From contig JAOTOM010002336.1 in assembly GCA_034440615.1 (NCBI GenBank), positions 34,985 through 98,984 of the forward strand: DNA of 64,000 nucleotides. The letters run 5' to 3'. This stretch comes from Ashinkailepas kermadecensis (Eukaryota; Arthropoda; Thecostraca; Neolepadidae). The notes beneath the pieces are model-generated. The model did no database searches. It saw only the letters and a list, made by a program, of their open reading frames with translations, and had not been told where the DNA came from. Shown piece by piece: positions 48,622-58,524 of this stretch; position 1 is the first letter of the stretch, and each line of letters starts with the position of its first letter. Position numbers and translations under genes: made by a program.

Positions 48622-49335
48622 CGCCCAGTCCATGAGCTGCTATAGCAGGCTGACCATGAGCTGCTATAGAAGACTGTCCATGGGCTGCTATAGCAGACTG
48701 TCCATGGGCTGCTATAGCAGACTGTCCATGGGCTGCTCTAGCAGACTGTCCATGGGCTGCTATAGCAGGCTGTCCATGAACTGCTATAGCAGACTGTCCA
48801 TGAACTGATATAGCAGGCTGTCCATGAGCTGCTATAGCAGGCTGTCCATGAGCTGCTATAGCGGGCTGTCCATGAGCTGCTATAGCAGGTTGTCCATTGG
48901 CTGCTATAGCAGGCTGTCCATGAGCTGCTATAGCAGGCTGTCCATGAGCTGCTATAGCAGGCTGACGATGAGCTGCTACAGCAGGCTGTCCATGAGCTGT
49001 TATAGCAGGCTGTCCATGAGCTGTTATAGCAGGCTGTCCATGAGCTGCTATAGCAGGCTGTCCATGAGCTGCTATAGCAGGCTGTCCATGGGCTGCTATA
49101 GCAGACTGTCCATGGGCTGCTATAGCAGGCTGTCCATGATCTGCTATAGCAGGCTGTCCATGAACTGCTATAGCAGGCTGACCATGAGCTGCTATAGCAG
49201 GCTGACCATGGGCTGCTATAGCAGGCTGTCCATGAGCTGCTATATCAGGCTGACCATGGGCTGCTATAGCAGGCTGACGATGGGCTGCCATAGCAGGCTG
49301 ACCATGAGCTACTATAGCAGGCCGTCTATAAGCTG
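48622..49335. repeat. 24-bp minisatellite, about 29 copies, octapeptide frames on both strands
   Basis: Unit GAGCTGCTATAGCAGGCTGT plus CCAT, exactly 24 bp, so frames persist: MSCYSRLS repeats on + (48824-49471) and GQPAIAAH repeats within a 344-residue frame on - (49576-48542). GCTATAGC inside each unit is self-complementary. No domain or splice evidence supports a gene. Confidence 0.95.
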
Positions 49336-50264
49336 CCGCGGTCCACGGTCGGCTGACCAGGCCCGAGATGGGGCCGCCGCCGCCGCGCAGTACCGAGCTA
49401 GCCTGTTGTGCTCCATTGAGGTCGCCGGCCGGCCGCCTGCGGTCGGCGGTGGTGGGCGGCGACGTTTTTAGGCCGGGTAGAGCCGCACGGGACGCGGCGG
49501 ACCTAGTGGCGCTGCGTGACAAGGGGCTGGGGCTGCCGACCGGCGCTTGGAGACGTCCTCTCCGGAGGTGATCCAACCCGGCTGCCAGTCTTTGCCAAGA
49601 CGTTTTCGCCGCCGGGCTATGTCGACTTTGTGTGAGATCTTGGTGTGGAAATCAGCCTCGGGCATTATCTAACGAATCTCAGTCTGCAGTCTGACCCGAG
49701 CTAAGGTGATGTGGGCAGTCCGTGAAGTCTACTTGAAACGTTTTTTTTGCGAACATGGATTTGTGCTCGCTGCGTTCCTGAAACCTAGTCACAATGCGTA
49801 ATCGTGCTATCAGGTCCGTCCATTCTTACCGTTTATGTTACCGACTTGAACTATTGCGTATTTAAGCAAACAGCCGGAACAAAGCGTGTGTGGGGCGGGG
49901 GAAGAAGGATGAAGATATATTTACAAATCGTCAGTTCTGTTCATGCAACGCCTATAGACGCTCAGTCCTGGATATGTGCTACTGGCTCCATTGCACCTCT
50001 TTCCCTCTTGGTTGTGTTCCCATGCAGAGGCGTTGAAGTGTCTCAATGTTTGTGTGTGTGTGGGGGGTGGGGGAGGAGGACCACTTTTTAAGTTTATTCT
50101 TACCATGCATCGCCATAGCATTAGTTCTAATCTTTCATGGGAAGTGTGGGGGGGGGCATGGCCCCTGGCCCCCTGTTCTTAGACCTATGTTCACATGTTT
50201 TGTCAGTGGGGAATTCCAGCTTCTTGACAGTGATTAATGTAACGTTTCAGCCAGCTTATAGGTC
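49336..50264. other. No recognisable gene; GC-rich at 49336-49620
   Basis: Unrecognised. GC-rich portion continues the - frame from the adjacent array. Confidence 0.4.
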
Positions 50265-50465
50265 CCGCCCCTAAACAACACTGCGGCAGAAGTCGCATAG
50301 TCCTCGTGTGTATCTCGCCTTGCCTGCCCCGCATGATAAATCTCATGGTCCTTGTACGTGCCTCGCCTTGCCTGCCCCGCATGAGGAGTCTCATGGTCCT
50401 TGTACGTGCCTCGCCTTGCCTGCCCCGTATGAGAAGTCGCATGGTCCCCGTGCGTGCATTGCACC
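50265..50465. repeat. 48-bp tandem array, four copies, then (AATA)n
   Basis: Units contain CGCCTTGCCTGCCCCGCATG and CTTGTACGTG, with CGCCTTG at 50316, 50364 and so on. An (AATA)n run follows at 50511-50537. Confidence 0.92.
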
Positions 50466-50537
50466 CAGACTGTCCATAACAGCCACTATACGTGGAGGGC
50501 ATGTGTCGTGAAATAAATAAATAAATAAATAAATAAA

Positions 50538-51504
50538 TTGCCTTGCCTGTCCGGCATGCTTCGCGGTCGCAACACCCTATATCTGTCTTCGGTACGCCTC
50601 GCCGCGTGTGAGCTGCCGCTGCGAATGACCTCGGTGGGAGCCGACAGCTGGCAGCGGCAAGGCCGCCAGGGGGTGTTTTTGTCACTGGCGGCTCGCCAGG
50701 CGCCCTGGGATGAGCTTGACGTCATACCGCTGACCGCCCCTCCCCTCTGCTGCCCCGCCCCGCCCCGCCGTTCGGGCTTGTTGCCGGCCGCCGTGTTGAT
50801 CCGGACCGGCCCGGCCCTCGCTCTTCCTGCCCTGCTCCCCGTCTCCCTCCGGATCTTTGTCCCTATGTCTCCGTGTGTCGCTCGTGTCTCCCCTGCCTCT
50901 CTCCGTCTCTCCCTGTCTCTCTCCGTCTCTCCCTGTCTCTTGCTTGGTCTCTTCCCTTCCTTGCTCCATTTTCCCCATATTTCTTTGTTCTCTTCCTCTT
51001 CCTCTTCCTGCTTTCGTCCTCATTTCTCTACCATTCATTTTCCTTATGTCTGCCCCTTCCCTATCTCTCCCTCTATCCCTGTTCTACTCTTGTTCACGTC
51101 CTTTTTTAATGTGTCCGATTTCCCTGTTTTTTATCTCTCATTTGTCTTTTCTTTATCGCCTTGTTTGCTGCCTGCTCCACTCCGGTCCCACTTCTTTCCA
51201 TCTTTTTTGTTGCCTCCCTTCATTCTGGGGAGGCAGAAGAGGGATCTCTTTTTCCTTCCTTCCTTCCTTGCCTTCTGCCTCCCCTTCTCACTTTCCCTCC
51301 CGTTCTTCTTCCCTTTTTCCCATTTAACTTCCCTTGCCTCCTGCTCTCCCTCTTCTTCCATTCTCTCGGCCCGCTTTCTTCCCTTCCCTGTCTCCCTCCA
51401 TCCCTTGTCCGTTTCCGCTTTCTCTTGATCTTTATCACCATCTCCCTCTCCACCAGCCTTTCCCGCGGTGTCGGTGCCGCACACCTTCCCGTCCTTGCCG
51501 GTGT
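50538..51504. repeat. GC-rich block followed by pyrimidine-rich tract
   Basis: 50580-50830 is CpG-rich with GCCCCGCCCCGCCCCGCC. 50830-51465 is CT-rich on the + strand with loose CTTCC repeats. No gene. Confidence 0.6.
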
Positions 51505-51975
51505 AGTACACCTGTCGAGTTCCCGGTGCTACACCTCCCCGCCCGTGCCGGTGTGGACACCTGTCGAGTTCCCGGTGCTACACCTCCCCGCCCGTGCCGG
51601 TGTGGACACCTGTCGAGTTCCCGGTGCTACACCTCCCCGCCCGTGCCGGTGTGGACACCTGTCGAGTTCCCGGTGCTACACCTCCCCGCCCGTGCCGGTG
51701 TGGACACCTGTCGAGTTCCCGATGCTACACCTCCCCGCCCGTGCCGGTGTGGACACCTGTCGAGTTCCCGATGCTACACCTCCCCGCCCGTGCCGGTGTG
51801 GACACCTGTCGAGTTCCCGGTGCTACACCTCCCCGCCCGTGCCGGTGTGGACACCTGTCGAGTTCCCGATGCTACACCTCCCCGCCCGTGCCGGTGTGGT
51901 ACACCTGTCGAGTTCCCGATGCTACACCTCTCCGCCCGTGCCGGTGTGGTACACCTGTCGAGTTCCCGGTGTCTG
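51505..51975. repeat. 49-bp minisatellite, about 9.5 copies
   Basis: Units contain ACCTGTCGAGTTCCCGGTGC and CCGCCCGTGCCGGTGTGG, with starts 49 bp apart (51560, 51609, 51658). Frames are artefacts. Confidence 0.97.
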
Positions 51976-52989
51976 GGAGGTGGGGGAGGGGGCGGAGCGT
52001 TGACCTATTGTGGCCTCCGACTGAGCGAGTTCTTTCAGCAGTTGCTGACGGCGCGGTGCAAACAACAGAGGCGGACAACCTAGATACTGAGGCAGCTGAT
52101 GGTGAAGGTGATGTAGCCCATGGAGTATTTAGGGGCGCATCGAATGCGTTGGTCATACAGCCTGTAGCCCACGTAGGCATGGGCGACACTTTATGAAGTT
52201 GGCTGAGGGAGCCAAATGACTTTTTTGATGGCCAAAGCTGCCAGAAAAAAACAATTTGTATCTCGTTTACGCCCATGGGCCAATTAGTTAAGCTTTGTAC
52301 TGATCGTGGGGAGGGGCGGCGGCTCCTTTAGCATGTTCAAAGTGCCCATGGGTGACGTTAATTAGTTGTAATAGTAATTCACTTGATAGTAATCCGTCCG
52401 TGCCTGATTTTCCATCCAATTCAACAATTATTGTTGTAGCACTGTGTTCTTCAATTTGCAGGTAATTTGCTAAATTATATATGCTTTGTGCATATTGGAT
52501 GATCCGACTTTCATATTATAAACCAAGGGAAGATTTAGGAGAATCCTGGGAGGAAATTATAATTGGATGCTATCGTCAGGGGACCGATAGCTTAACATTG
52601 CAGAACAAAGACCTGGAGGTTGCAAATTCCAATTTTTTAGGGCATTAAAAATGCGCCCATTACCACCATTATCAGAGTATCCCGAACGATACTTACGTCG
52701 ACGCGTTAGAGAAGACTACCCAGTCAGCTTTTTCTCCACCATACTCCCAAAAGGATGCATCAAAACCACGAGGGCCGGCGCCCAGCCTCCCTTCCGAGAA
52801 GTAAACAGCGTCATCGGCCGCTTATCGTGTCACTGTGGGATCCTATCCTATCATATCCTATCACAACATCCTACCGTATGTCGTGACTGAGATACCCATT
52901 TGGCGCTCTGACACTAGCCTATAGGCCGGAGGTAGCTCGTGGCGCCACCTATACCGGGGCTAAATACTGAGTGCTGCTTTTCTCGGCAG
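51976..52989. other. Upstream flank or intron of the BTB gene; SINE traces only
   Basis: A SINE tail on the - strand (CGATGCGCCCCTAAAT, about 52122-52137) and a diverged tRNA-like stretch at 52580-52660. TATCCTATCATATCCTATCA near 52842 is a small repeat. Ends in the acceptor TTTTCTCGGCAG at 52989. Confidence 0.5.
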
Positions 52990-53148
52990 GTGGCGCCATC
53001 TTCAACGCGGCCATGGCGTCCACCGGTGACGAGTACCGGCTCAAGTGGCAGACGCACGTGCGCAACTTGTGCACAGAGTTTCTGGAGCTGCGCAAAAACG
53101 AGAGCTACGTGGATGTGACGCTGGTGTGCCGCGGAGGCCAGATCAGAG
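52990..53148 (+). CDS. BTB-C2H2 zinc-finger gene, coding exon 1 (BTB N-terminal half)
   Basis: The gene encodes a predicted nuclear, sequence-specific transcription regulator of the BTB zinc-finger class. BTB mediates dimerisation and corepressor contact, and the fingers bind DNA. This exon starts after the acceptor CTCGGCAG (52989) with 23 nt of 5'UTR. The ATG at 53013 (GGCCATGG context) begins MASTGDEYRLKW. LKW near the start and NESYVDVTLVC are the classic BTB opening motifs of the arthropod tramtrack-like group, which supports this start. It ends after the first base of a codon (phase 1) at donor GTGAGT (53149). Because it has an acceptor upstream of the ATG, a non-coding exon must exist further left. 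Joined coding exons give about 514 residues. I cannot assign an orthologue. Confidence 0.93.
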
Positions 53149-53240
53149 GTGAGTATGGGAGGTCGCATCAGAGATGGGTGTGGGAGGTCACGGCAGAGAT
53201 GAGTGAGAGGTCACATCGGAGGTGAGAGTGCGAAAGGAAG
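53141..53240. repeat. Degenerate tandem copies of the exon 1 donor junction
   Basis: The junction CATCAGAG/GTGAGTATGGGAGGTC-like sequence recurs three more times: GCATCAGAGATGGGTGTGGG, then ACGGCAGAGATGAGTGAGAG, then ACATCGGAGGTGAGAG. Two copies have GT changed to AT at the splice position. 53280-53395 is a GGTGGTGTTGACAGCGACAT repeat ending before the exon 2 acceptor. Confidence 0.65.
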
Positions 53241-53406
53241 ATCGGAGATGAAATGTCAGATAAGAGGCGAGAGAGATCAGATCAGATCAGAGGTCGAGGT
53301 GGTGTTGACAGCGACATTGACGGGATGGTGGTGTTGACGTTGTGGTGGTGTTGGCAGCGACATCGATGGGGTGGTGGTGTTGACTGAGTGGTGTTGTTGT
53401 TTGCAG

Positions 53407-53504
53407 CGCACCGTCTTCTGCTGTCGGCGTGCAGTCCCCTGCTGGAGAGGCTGCTGGCGGACAACCACCAACCGGAGGCGACGCTCATCCTGCCCGACCT
53501 GCAG
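53407..53504 (+). CDS. BTB-C2H2 zinc-finger gene, coding exon 2 (BTB middle)
   Basis: Acceptor TGTTTGCAG (53406) and donor GTAACC (53505). Joining with exon 1 restores a GCG codon and reads IRAHRLLLSACSPLLERLL, the central BTB helix pair with the invariant AHR/K...LSACSP motif, then NHQPEATLILPDLQ. Length 98 nt, ending at a codon boundary. The residue count fits a complete BTB fold when exon 3 is added. Confidence 0.95.
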
Positions 53505-53745
53505 GTAACCATGGAAACGGCACCGGTAACTGTGGAGACCGGCACTATGCGGGAGCTTGAGTGCACGACACAGTCCTCTACGTTAGACCGTCGGTCTCTA
53601 GCTGCCAAATCCTCAACACCATGAATTGCATAAGCTGCTCAAATTGTCGAGGGCTTCAATATATAGAAATGGCGAGAACAGCCTGCTTTTCATAAATTCG
53701 GAGCCACGTCGTCCGAAATCCCCCATGCTTCAAAACTTCCAATTT

Positions 53746-53882
53746 GCCGGTCTCACAATCGCAAGATTGTGGGCCCGAGTCTCACCTGTCGCTTCTCTTC
53801 GTCCGCGACCAATCGGCGTGATAGATTGGCGACGCTACATAACTCTTCGGTCGACGTGTCATAAAACCAATAACCACCACAT
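53746..53882 (+). mobile_element. SINE family A copy in intron 2 with target-site duplication
   Basis: Truncated head, body CGACCAATCGGCGTGATAGA, tail GTCATAAAACCAATAACC. The flanks CAAAACTTCCAATTT (53731-53745) and CAAACCTTCCAATTT (53883-53897) match at 14 of 15 positions. Confidence 0.88.
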
Positions 53883-54219
53883 CAAACCTTCCAATTTCAC
53901 TTTCACAAACGCCTTAAAACCCATTATGTTCCAACCCCATCCCCCCAACTTCTTTAAGGTTTCGAATGCCTAGCCCAAAAGCATCGAAATCTCGAATGCT
54001 TAACAAATCCCGAATCAATTGAAGGCAGGTAACAAGGCAAGTGATCTTGGCGCTTGTCACAATCGGAGTTGGATTTGTGCTTTATAATTCTGGATGTGGA
54101 AAATACAAATTTTGGGTAATCAAATGGGGATAGTATAGTCTTCTTCAAACCTGTTATATCAGCATTTGGTTTGCACCTTTTAGTGTATCTTGAGCAATTT
54201 ATCACGGAGCATTTAGCTG

Positions 54220-54308
54220 TCAAACAGCACCATTCAACCTCCAAGTGAGAAGAATGAGAGGATACTTTTATGTAGAGGATAATGTTATGGATGCCAAAAA
54301 TCCAGCAA
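54220..54308 (+). repeat. Dispersed repeat, copy 2 (partner at 21961)
   Basis: CAAACAGCACCATTCAACCT, GAGGATAATGTTATGGAT and ATCCAGCA parallel 21961-22055. The rest of intron 2 (53900-55280) shows no other feature except the palindromes at 54611-54648 and a tandem TGGATCTCCGCCAC at about 54468-54497. Confidence 0.55.
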
Positions 54309-54610
54309 CAATCAATTTTTCCAACCCTGGTGACGATTGGAACCTCGCATGGGAAATACCGAGCATGAGAGCCATAAATAGACGCGAAACAGTGCTCTGT
54401 CAGGGCTGCTCACAATGATTACAACTTTGTGAATCTGATCAACGGGCGAACGAGAGAGACGTGTACTGGATCTCCGCCACTGGATCTCCGCCACTGGATC
54501 TCCGCATCACTGGGATCACTTGAGAAACGTTGTTGTTAAGAACCCCGGGGGGGGAGTTGATCAAGCCTCAGCCGACCGCTAGGTCTCTGTACTGGTTGTA
54601 GTGCGGTCGA

Positions 54611-54648
54611 GAGTCGCCGGCGACTCCATGGCCGTTGCCATGGAGTCG
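54611..54648. repeat. Overlapping palindromes
   Basis: GAGTCGCCGGCGACTC (54611-54626) is a perfect 16-bp palindrome. Its right half also begins CGACTCCATGGC (54621-54632), whose exact reverse complement is at 54637-54648 with a 4-nt loop. The two hairpins are mutually exclusive. Confidence 0.85.
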
Positions 54649-55284
54649 TCTGCTGGTTGTTAACAGCTGATCTCGTGGTTTTCAAACATGCTTTTGGCTT
54701 TGAGATTTGAGGCATTCAATGGTGTGATATCGCGCTTTGAAACGGCTGGGACTTCGAAGCATAGTAATGCAGAATTCGAACGCTTTGAAGCGCTGTAAAG
54801 GCATGCGTCCCGTTGAGTGTGCTGAAGTCGAGAGGTGTGCTGTGAATGAGGTGTGCACAAATTTAGTTAATTTGCCCTCGTAAACTACAATTAATGTTAT
54901 TGTACTTTAACGTGAGACATTGATCTACTTGGCCAGATCTGGATAAGTTAAACTAAGGGGTGGACACAAATTCCTCGGGTAACTCAAAGCTAGAAGGTAG
55001 AGCTACGATGTGCTGTTAATTCCATCTCTCTGTGCAATTCATAGCAAACATTGGTGAGTGGGCGATCAATATGCACTCCCACCCCGAACTACCACAGTGT
55101 ATGAAACTTCGTCGCTGCGCTGCTGGAGGAGCATCCGGTGTTTCGGTTTATTCTTGTCATGCAACGCCCAAGCGTAATGTCAGCTTAGTAAAAAAAAATT
55201 CAGGGATTGCATTCCCTTCATCCTCGGTGGTCACAGTACCCATGCATTGCACGGTTATAAGAAACTCTTTAGATCTTTAAAACC

Positions 55285-55377
55285 TGTCGCTACTCTTCGC
55301 CCGCGACCAATCGGCGTGAGAGATTGGCGACGCTACATGACTCAAGGGTCGACGTGTCGTAAAACCAATAACCAACC
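55285..55377 (+). mobile_element. 5'-truncated SINE family A with target-site duplication, intron 2
   Basis: Only the body and tail are present (TGTCGCTACTCTTCGCCCGC to CGTAAAACCAATAACC). AGATCTTTAAAACC (55271-55284) and AGATCTTTGAAACC (55378-55391) flank it, 13 of 14 identical. This is the expected product of truncated LINE-mediated insertion. Confidence 0.9.
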
Positions 55378-55450
55378 AGATCTTTGAAACCGTCCCTGAC
55401 TGACTTTTGCGGCCACCCGGTGAACTAATGATTGGCGTTGCGGCCGACAG

Positions 55451-55594
55451 GTGTCGTGTGTCCGGTCGCTGATCGAGTACGTGTACACGGGCGAGATCTC
55501 TGTTCACGACTCCGAGATAGATCGGCTGGTGGACGCGGCCAACATGCTGGAGATGCGCGGAATCGCTCTGGCCGTGCCTCCCAGCGCCACCAAG
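55451..55594 (+). CDS. BTB-C2H2 zinc-finger gene, coding exon 3 (BTB C-terminal part)
   Basis: Acceptor GCGGCCGACAG (55450) and donor GTGAGT (55595), 144 nt, phase 0 on both sides. Reads VSCVRSLIEYVYTGEISVHD and then IDRLVDAANMLEMRGIALAV. LIEYVYTGEISV and the A-ML-MRG-A motif are the diagnostic third part of arthropod BTB domains. It completes the domain to about residue 118. The intron that follows begins with a long 16-bp array. Confidence 0.95.
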
Positions 55595-55599
55595 GTGAG

Positions 55600-56455
55600 T
55601 CCACTGTCTGACGGTGGTCGGCTGACTGTGGTCGGCTGACTGTGGTCAGCTGACTGTGGTCAGCTGACACTGTGGTCGGCTGACACTGTGGTCGGCTGAC
55701 ACTGTGGTCGGCTGACACTGTGGTCAGCTGACTGTGGTCGGCTGACACTGTGGTCGGCTGACACTGTGGTCGGCTGACACTGGTCAGCTGACTGTGGTCG
55801 GCTGACACTGGTCGGCTGACACTGGTGGGCTGACACTGTGGTCGGCTGACACTGGTCAGCTGACTGTGGTCGGCTGACACTGGTCGGCTGACACTGTGGT
55901 CGGCTGACACTGTGGTCGGCTGACACTGTGGTCGGCTGACACGTGGTGGCTGACACGTGGTCGGCTGACACTGTGGTCGGCTGACACTGGTCAGTTGACT
56001 GTGGTCGGCTGACACTGGTCGGCTGACACTGTGGTCGGCTGACACTGTGGTCGGCTGACACTGTGGTCGGCTGACACTGTGGTCGGCTGACACTGTGGTC
56101 GGCTGACACTGGTGGGCTGACACTGTGGTCGGCTGACACTGTGGTCGGCTGACACTGTGGTCGGCTGACACTGTGGTCGGCTGACTGTGGTCAGCTGACT
56201 GTGGTCGGCTGACACTGTGGTCGGCTGACACTGTGGTCGGCTGACACTGTGGTCGGCTGACACTGTGGTCGGCTGACACTGGTGGGCTGACACTGGTGGG
56301 CTGACACTGTGGTCGGCTGACACTGGTCGGCTGAACTGTGGTCGGCTGACACTGTGGTGGGCTGACACTGTGGTCGGCTGACACTGTGGTCGGCTGACAC
56401 TGTGGTCGGCTGACTGTGGTCGGCTGACACTGTGGTCGGCTGACTGTGGTCAGTT
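55600..56455. repeat. 16-bp minisatellite GGTCGGCTGACACTGT in intron 3
   Basis: About 55 units, with 11- and 14-bp shortened variants lacking ACTGT or GT, starting within a few bases of the exon 3 donor. Long Ser-Val-Ser-Arg-Pro-Gln frames on the - strand are artefacts. 56456-57061 is unremarkable except a CpG-rich stretch at 56690-56800. Confidence 0.97.
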
Positions 56456-57061
56456 ATGTATGCCAAACCGGAGGGAAACCCTTGCATTTGATTCTTCGCC
56501 GCCTTCGCATTAGATACGCTTAGATCACTTGTGTGCAATGCCACGAGTCAATGAACGAAAAACCCGAGCAAAACGACGATGAAGCCGCACGTTCACATGG
56601 GTGTGAATGTCCCGTGTTTGCATTAAAGATATTAATTAAATGTTTTACCGGTAAGCGAAGAGTGATTCTGGGGGCTGGCAAGACGGGGTTCGAGTCGCTT
56701 CACGCTCCCACATTTAGACCCCGGCTGGGAGGGTCAGTTGGCAGCTGGCCCGATAAGGTCGGGGACGAGCTACCGGGATGGCCGTGCCGGTGCATTGACG
56801 TCACGTTAAACTCACTGCAAAGTTCTGCCGTTGAACTGGAAATTCATGGATCGCGTGGTGGGGCCAGGGCTCATGCAAAAAGCTCTACCTAGCAATAGGA
56901 CCCTGGTCCATGGAGGATTCGGGAGGTTGGGGGAGGGGGAAAATCGGTGATTGAGGGATAACTTAGCGTATGCAAAGTGACACCCCTGATACCGTATCTA
57001 TAGTGCATCGTGTCCGCGATGCGTTTCTGCAAAACAATAACCACACCGTCCCGGTCGGCAG

Positions 57062-57346
57062 CGTCCGCGACCTTCGCTGACGTTGCCGGTGCCGGCGGCG
57101 CCGTTCGTGTTCCCGTCGCCCCTGTCGGCCGGCCTGACGCCGCCGCTGTCTGCGGGCCTGACGTCGCCGATCCTGGCGTCGCCCGTCAAGTCGCTGCTGC
57201 GCCGCAACCTGACGGCCGGCGGCGAGAGGCGGCGCTGCTCGCCGCCCCTCAAACGTCGCTGCTCGCCCGAGGAGGAGGACGCGCGCAACAAGGCGCCCCG
57301 CCGACAGGACGTCGGCGCGCGACGCTGCTCGACGCCGCTGTTTGTG
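57062..57346 (+). CDS. BTB-C2H2 zinc-finger gene, coding exon 4 (basic linker)
   Basis: Acceptor GGTCGGCAG (57061) opens in phase 0 with RPRPSLTLPVPAAPF. A proline-rich stretch is followed by SPVKSLLRRNL and a basic region (RRRCSPPLKRRCSPEEEDAR and KAPRRQ), probably a nuclear localisation signal. The 3' end is less certain. The best donor in phase 0 is GTGGGT at 57347, within a run of GTGG repeats that offers several alternatives. Base composition is strongly GC-rich, as in the other exons. 57347-57830 is otherwise unremarkable. Confidence 0.8.
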
Positions 57347-57830
57347 GTGGGTTTGTGGTGGGTTTGTGGTCCGATTCGTTGTGGGTTTGTCGTCGAGTTT
57401 TCCAACAACGAATTTTCCACCCAAGGCCCCCTCCGATGAAATGTGCCCCCATGAAGACTGCTGGGTTCGCATCTACTCTGTAGTTAGTATCATGGTTGAC
57501 GAACTCGGTGATGGGATGTCTTTGTGTAAGTTGTGCTGCTGCAACGAGCTAATCTTTGTTTCAAATTTGCACCATTTAGCTCACCTTGCAATAACAACGT
57601 TTCACCTTTCGATGCAACTTGATTGTGAACTTCCACCTGCGAATTGTATACAGCCCAAAACAGGACACGCCTCCAGAACAGCTTATGGTAGTTCTGGAGG
57701 CAGTAGCTGGTATGTATTATGGTAGCTGAATGTATTGCATTCAATTTATGATGTTTCAGTAACATTAAATGCAATGCCACCAAACATAACTTCATCTCTC
57801 TTCCAGCAAAGTAATAATGGCATCTAAGCA

Positions 57831-58347
57831 GAGCGTGACCTGTACTCACGTGACGTGACCTGACCTGACCTCCGCCTCTCGCCAGGACACCAACGGTGGC
57901 GAGGCAGGGTGTGACCTGTACTCACGTGACCTGACCTGACCTGACCTCCGCCTCTCGCCAGGACACCAACGGCGGCGAGGCAGGGTGTGACCTGTACTCA
58001 CGTGACCTGACCTGACCTGACCTCCGCCTCTCGCCAGGACACCAACGGTGGTGAGGCAGGGTGTGACTTCGTACTCACGTGACCTGACCTGACCTGACCT
58101 CCACCTCTCGCCAGGACACCAACGGTGGCGAGGCAGGGTGTGACCTGTACTCACGTGACCTGACCTGACCTGACCTCCGCCTCTCGCCAGGACACCAACG
58201 GTGGCGAGGCAGGGTGTGACCTGTACTCACGTGACGTGACCTGACCTGACCTGACCTCCGCCTCTCGCCAGGACACCAACGGTGGTGAGGCAGGGTGTGA
58301 CCTGTACTCACGTGACCTGACCTGACCTGACCTCCACCTCTCGCCAG
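57831..58347 (+). repeat. About 76-bp minisatellite of complete 3' splice-site modules
   Basis: Seven copies of CCTCTCGCCAG followed by GACACCAACGG end at 57885, 57961, 58037, 58114, 58190, 58271 and 58347. Spacing is 76-77 bp (one 81). Each unit contains two to four CTGAC branch-point-like pentamers, CACGTGAC, a pyrimidine tract, CAG and the first about 18 nt of exon 5. Only the last copy leads into the long coding exon. Use of an earlier acceptor would read into intron and soon reach TGA. Confidence 0.95.
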
Positions 58348-58524
58348 GACACCAACGGTGGCGACGCAGGCCGGCGTCAGAGCAGCAGTCACTCTGACCT
58401 CAGTGACGGCTCTGAGCAGCAGCGCGTCACTACCACCACGTGCAGCGACATCGTCGACGACTCGGTGTCGTCTCTCAACTCGTCGTTCGTCTCGGAGGCA
58501 GAGGCCAGCTTGCTGAACCCCCAG
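58348..58524 (+). CDS. BTB-C2H2 zinc-finger gene, coding exon 5 (acidic Ser/Thr-rich linker)
   Basis: The last of seven repeated acceptors (58347) opens DTNGGDAGRRQSSSHSDLSD. The exon continues through TTTTCSDIVDDSVSSLN and ends EAEASLLNPQ at donor GTGAGC (58525), 177 nt, phase 0. No folded domain is evident; it looks like a disordered, possibly phosphorylated linker. The array copies carry GAG where this exon has GAC. Confidence 0.88.

Noticed and set aside
51161..52196. Frames of 200-280 residues
   Set aside because: 49-bp array plus a pyrimidine-rich tract; no domain.
55425..56384. 319-residue - strand frame of SVSRPQCQPTT repeats
   Set aside because: Antisense of the 16-bp intronic array and of real BTB exon 3.
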